7,517 bases of DNA. It comes from a bacterium (GTDB taxonomy: Bacteria > UBP13 > UBA5359). Location: contig JAQVUQ010000096.1 of the NCBI GenBank assembly GCA_028699365.1, forward strand, positions 1 through 7,517, in the 5' to 3' direction. The notes below the pieces were generated by a model. It was not told the origin of the DNA and did not search any database. It worked only from the letters and a program-made list of their open reading frames with translations. A program made the position numbers and the translations under genes. This document shows positions 6,820 through 7,517 of the stretch, piece after piece; within the stretch, counting starts at the first letter, position 1; the number at the start of each line of letters is the position of its first letter.

Positions 6820-6918
6820 CTATTTAGGTATCGTTCCGTTTTGATTGTTATTCCGGGTAACTTCGCTTATGCAGCCCCAATCCGTCAGGCGAGGCTTTGT
6901 ATATTCCTTTCTCTCCAT
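6820..6918 (-). CDS. RiPP precursor peptide with lasso-type leader
   Basis: This is a 32-residue reading frame, ATG 6918-6916 to TAG 6822-6820. Upstream, AAGGGAGGTGA (6937-6927) is the best Shine-Dalgarno in the window, as expected for a highly made precursor. The leader MERKEYTKPRLTDWG then CISEVTR carries Y6, P9, L11, G15 and T21. The spacing P-x-L, L-x3-G and G-x5-T is exactly the lasso leader pattern (YxxPxLxxxG...T), in which YxxP is bound by the B1 protein and Thr is the penultimate leader residue. This sets cleavage after Arg22 and a core NNNQNGTIPK. The core is odd: it starts with Asn, not Gly, and holds no Asp or Glu, so the usual lasso macrolactam cannot form. It is Asn-rich, with one hydroxyl residue (Thr29) and a C-terminal Lys. 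The position directly after B1 and before the tailoring genes supports precursor status. The product is unknown. Confidence 0.82.
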   Translation of the reverse strand: MERKEYTKPRLTDWGCISEVTRNNNQNGTIPK

Positions 6919-6926
6919 CCGGGCTT

Positions 6927-6937
6927 TCACCTCCCTT
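6927..6937 (-). promoter_or_regulatory. Near-consensus ribosome binding site of the precursor gene
   Basis: AAGGGAGGTGA on the minus strand is a near-perfect match to the 16S rRNA tail complement, ending 8 bases before the ATG at 6918. It is much stronger than the sites of the tailoring genes. It supports real, high-level translation of the 32-residue peptide. Confidence 0.8.
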
Positions 6938-6950
6938 CAAGAAACGGATG

Positions 6951-7271
6951 TTACACTGCTTCCTGCTCCGGCACTCTACCGGCATCGGCCTCCGGTCTCA
7001 CCAGGCCTTTGGAGACAAGCTCTCCGACAAGCGCGATTACGTCTTCCGTGCATTGCGTCTCATTCACCTCGTAGATACGTTGCACCTCATCGCAGATATC
7101 ACCGAGCCTTACGGGCTCTCTCAGCATATTCCAGATATGCGCCCCAACCGCGTCCAGGCCGTAATATCTGCCTGCCTGAAGATCCAGAATTACCGTCTCT
7201 CCACCTACATCGGTGGATACCTGTTCCCCGGAGACAACGAGAACCGATTCTGCCGTCAGCAAAGCATCCAT
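6951..7271 (-). CDS. PqqD-like protein, lasso B1-type RiPP recognition element
   Basis: The 106-residue protein begins at ATG 7271-7269. GGAGGG at 7284-7279 sits 7 bases upstream, so I prefer it to a GTG at 7292 that lacks a good site and overlaps the previous stop. The sequence follows the B1/PqqD pattern: a first strand LLTAESVLVVSGEQVSTDVGGE (4-25), then TVILDLQAGRYYGLDAVGAHIW (26-47) with the typical YY-LD-VGA-IW run, then two helices, the second leading to LVGELVSKGLV (81-91). The fold is a winged-helix-like three-strand sheet that captures the leader as a fourth strand. In lasso systems B1 binds the YxxP leader and delivers the precursor to the B2 peptidase and cyclase. The partner leader is encoded 32 bases downstream. 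The acidic tail after residue 92 is of unclear function. No catalytic function is expected. Confidence 0.92.
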   Translation of the reverse strand: MDALLTAESVLVVSGEQVSTDVGGETVILDLQAGRYYGLDAVGAHIWNMLREPVRLGDICDEVQRIYEVNETQCTEDVIALVGELVSKGLVRPEADAGRVPEQEAV

Positions 7272-7288
7272 ATCGCTACCCTCCGTTT

Positions 7289-7517
7289 TCACCTGACTTC
7301 TACCCTTGTTGATCTAAAGGCAAACCTGAGCTTCCTGAATGCCAGTCTCAACCACATTCCTGCTACCGTCCGTATGCGCCTGACCATCAGGCCCCGGTCT
7401 TTGAAATTGGCAATGGCTTCCATCTTTGGTACCAATAAAAACCTGGACATCGTTATATCCCGCTCTCTGTAGCGGACGAACTTGTGAAACTTGCTCAAAT
7501 CGTACCATATCTTTGGG
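7289..7517 (-). CDS. C-terminal end of an unidentified basic protein (partial)
   Basis: The frame is open from the right window edge (first full codon 7516) to TGA at 7291-7289, 17 bases before the B1 start. I treat it as the tail of a longer protein: the only starts in the window are a TTG at 7498 and internal ATGs without evident sites. The visible 75 residues are strongly basic, with FHKFVRYRERD, then LLVPKMEAIANFKDRG and a tail VAGMWLRLAFRKLRFAFR that could be an amphipathic helix. I do not recognise the family. Weak resemblance in layout to the arginine-rich C-terminus of the nucleotidyltransferase of this cluster is noted but not convincing. In lasso clusters the gene before B1 is often the cyclase, yet this tail does not look like one to me. 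The close spacing says it belongs to the same operon. Confidence 0.6.
   Translation of the reverse strand, partial: PKIWYDLSKFHKFVRYRERDITMSRFLLVPKMEAIANFKDRGLMVRRIRTVAGMWLRLAFRKLRFAFRSTRVEVR

Noticed and set aside
7314-7508. A 64-codon minus-strand frame starting with ATG at 7508
   Set aside because: It overlaps the open C-terminal fragment in another frame, has no ribosome binding site that I can see, and its stop is farther from the B1 gene.
1-7517. CRISPR arrays, tRNA or rRNA genes, insertion sequences
   Set aside because: I saw no regularly spaced repeats, no tRNA-like cloverleaf and no transposase or terminal inverted repeats; genes fill almost the whole window.

Overview
The window carries one compact, single-direction gene cluster. 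Every supported gene is on the minus strand, so transcription runs from high to low coordinates, and both ends of the cluster lie outside the window. The content points to a peptide natural-product (RiPP, ribosomally made and post-translationally modified peptide) pathway whose precursor has a lasso-type leader. The host is probably a Gram-positive-like anaerobe, perhaps a Clostridia or Negativicutes member. This rests only on strong GGAGG ribosome binding sites, moderate GC with frequent ATA/AGA/AGG codons, and tight ATGA junctions, and is a low-confidence guess.

Layout in transcription order: (1) the C-terminal end of an unidentified basic protein (7517-7289). (2) A PqqD-like lasso B1 protein, i.e. 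a RiPP recognition element (7271-6951). (3) A 32-residue precursor peptide (6918-6820), absent from simple ORF lists, with an exact lasso leader pattern (Y6, P9, L11, G15, T21) and a very strong Shine-Dalgarno sequence. (4) A long stem-loop (6805-6759). (5) A protein with a type I phosphoribosyltransferase PRPP motif (6731-5805). (6) An HPr-kinase-like protein of the lasso tailoring kinase type (5808-4819). (7) A nucleotidyltransferase of the NTP_transf_5 type (4838-3660). (8) An ABC exporter with fused membrane and ATPase domains (3663-1849). (9) An ATP-grasp protein of the 'sugar-transfer associated' type (1787-660). (10) The N-terminal half of a class III (GSA-aminomutase-like) aminotransferase (587-1). 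Genes 5 to 8 overlap by 4-20 bases and are probably translationally coupled.

Working model (inference): B1 binds the YxxPxLxxxG leader and presents the short core NNNQNGTIPK to tailoring enzymes. The kinase and nucleotidyltransferase pair resembles the phosphorylation and phosphate-decoration pair of paeninodin/pseudomycoidin-type lasso clusters, and the ABC protein exports the product. The unusual points are these. The core has no Asp or Glu, so it cannot form the usual lasso isopeptide ring. No lasso cyclase (asparagine-synthetase-like) or B2 leader peptidase is seen in the window. A PRPP-binding protein, an ATP-grasp protein and a PLP aminotransferase take part instead. This makes the locus a candidate for a lasso-leader RiPP class that is not a lasso peptide, unless the missing lasso genes lie just outside the right edge.
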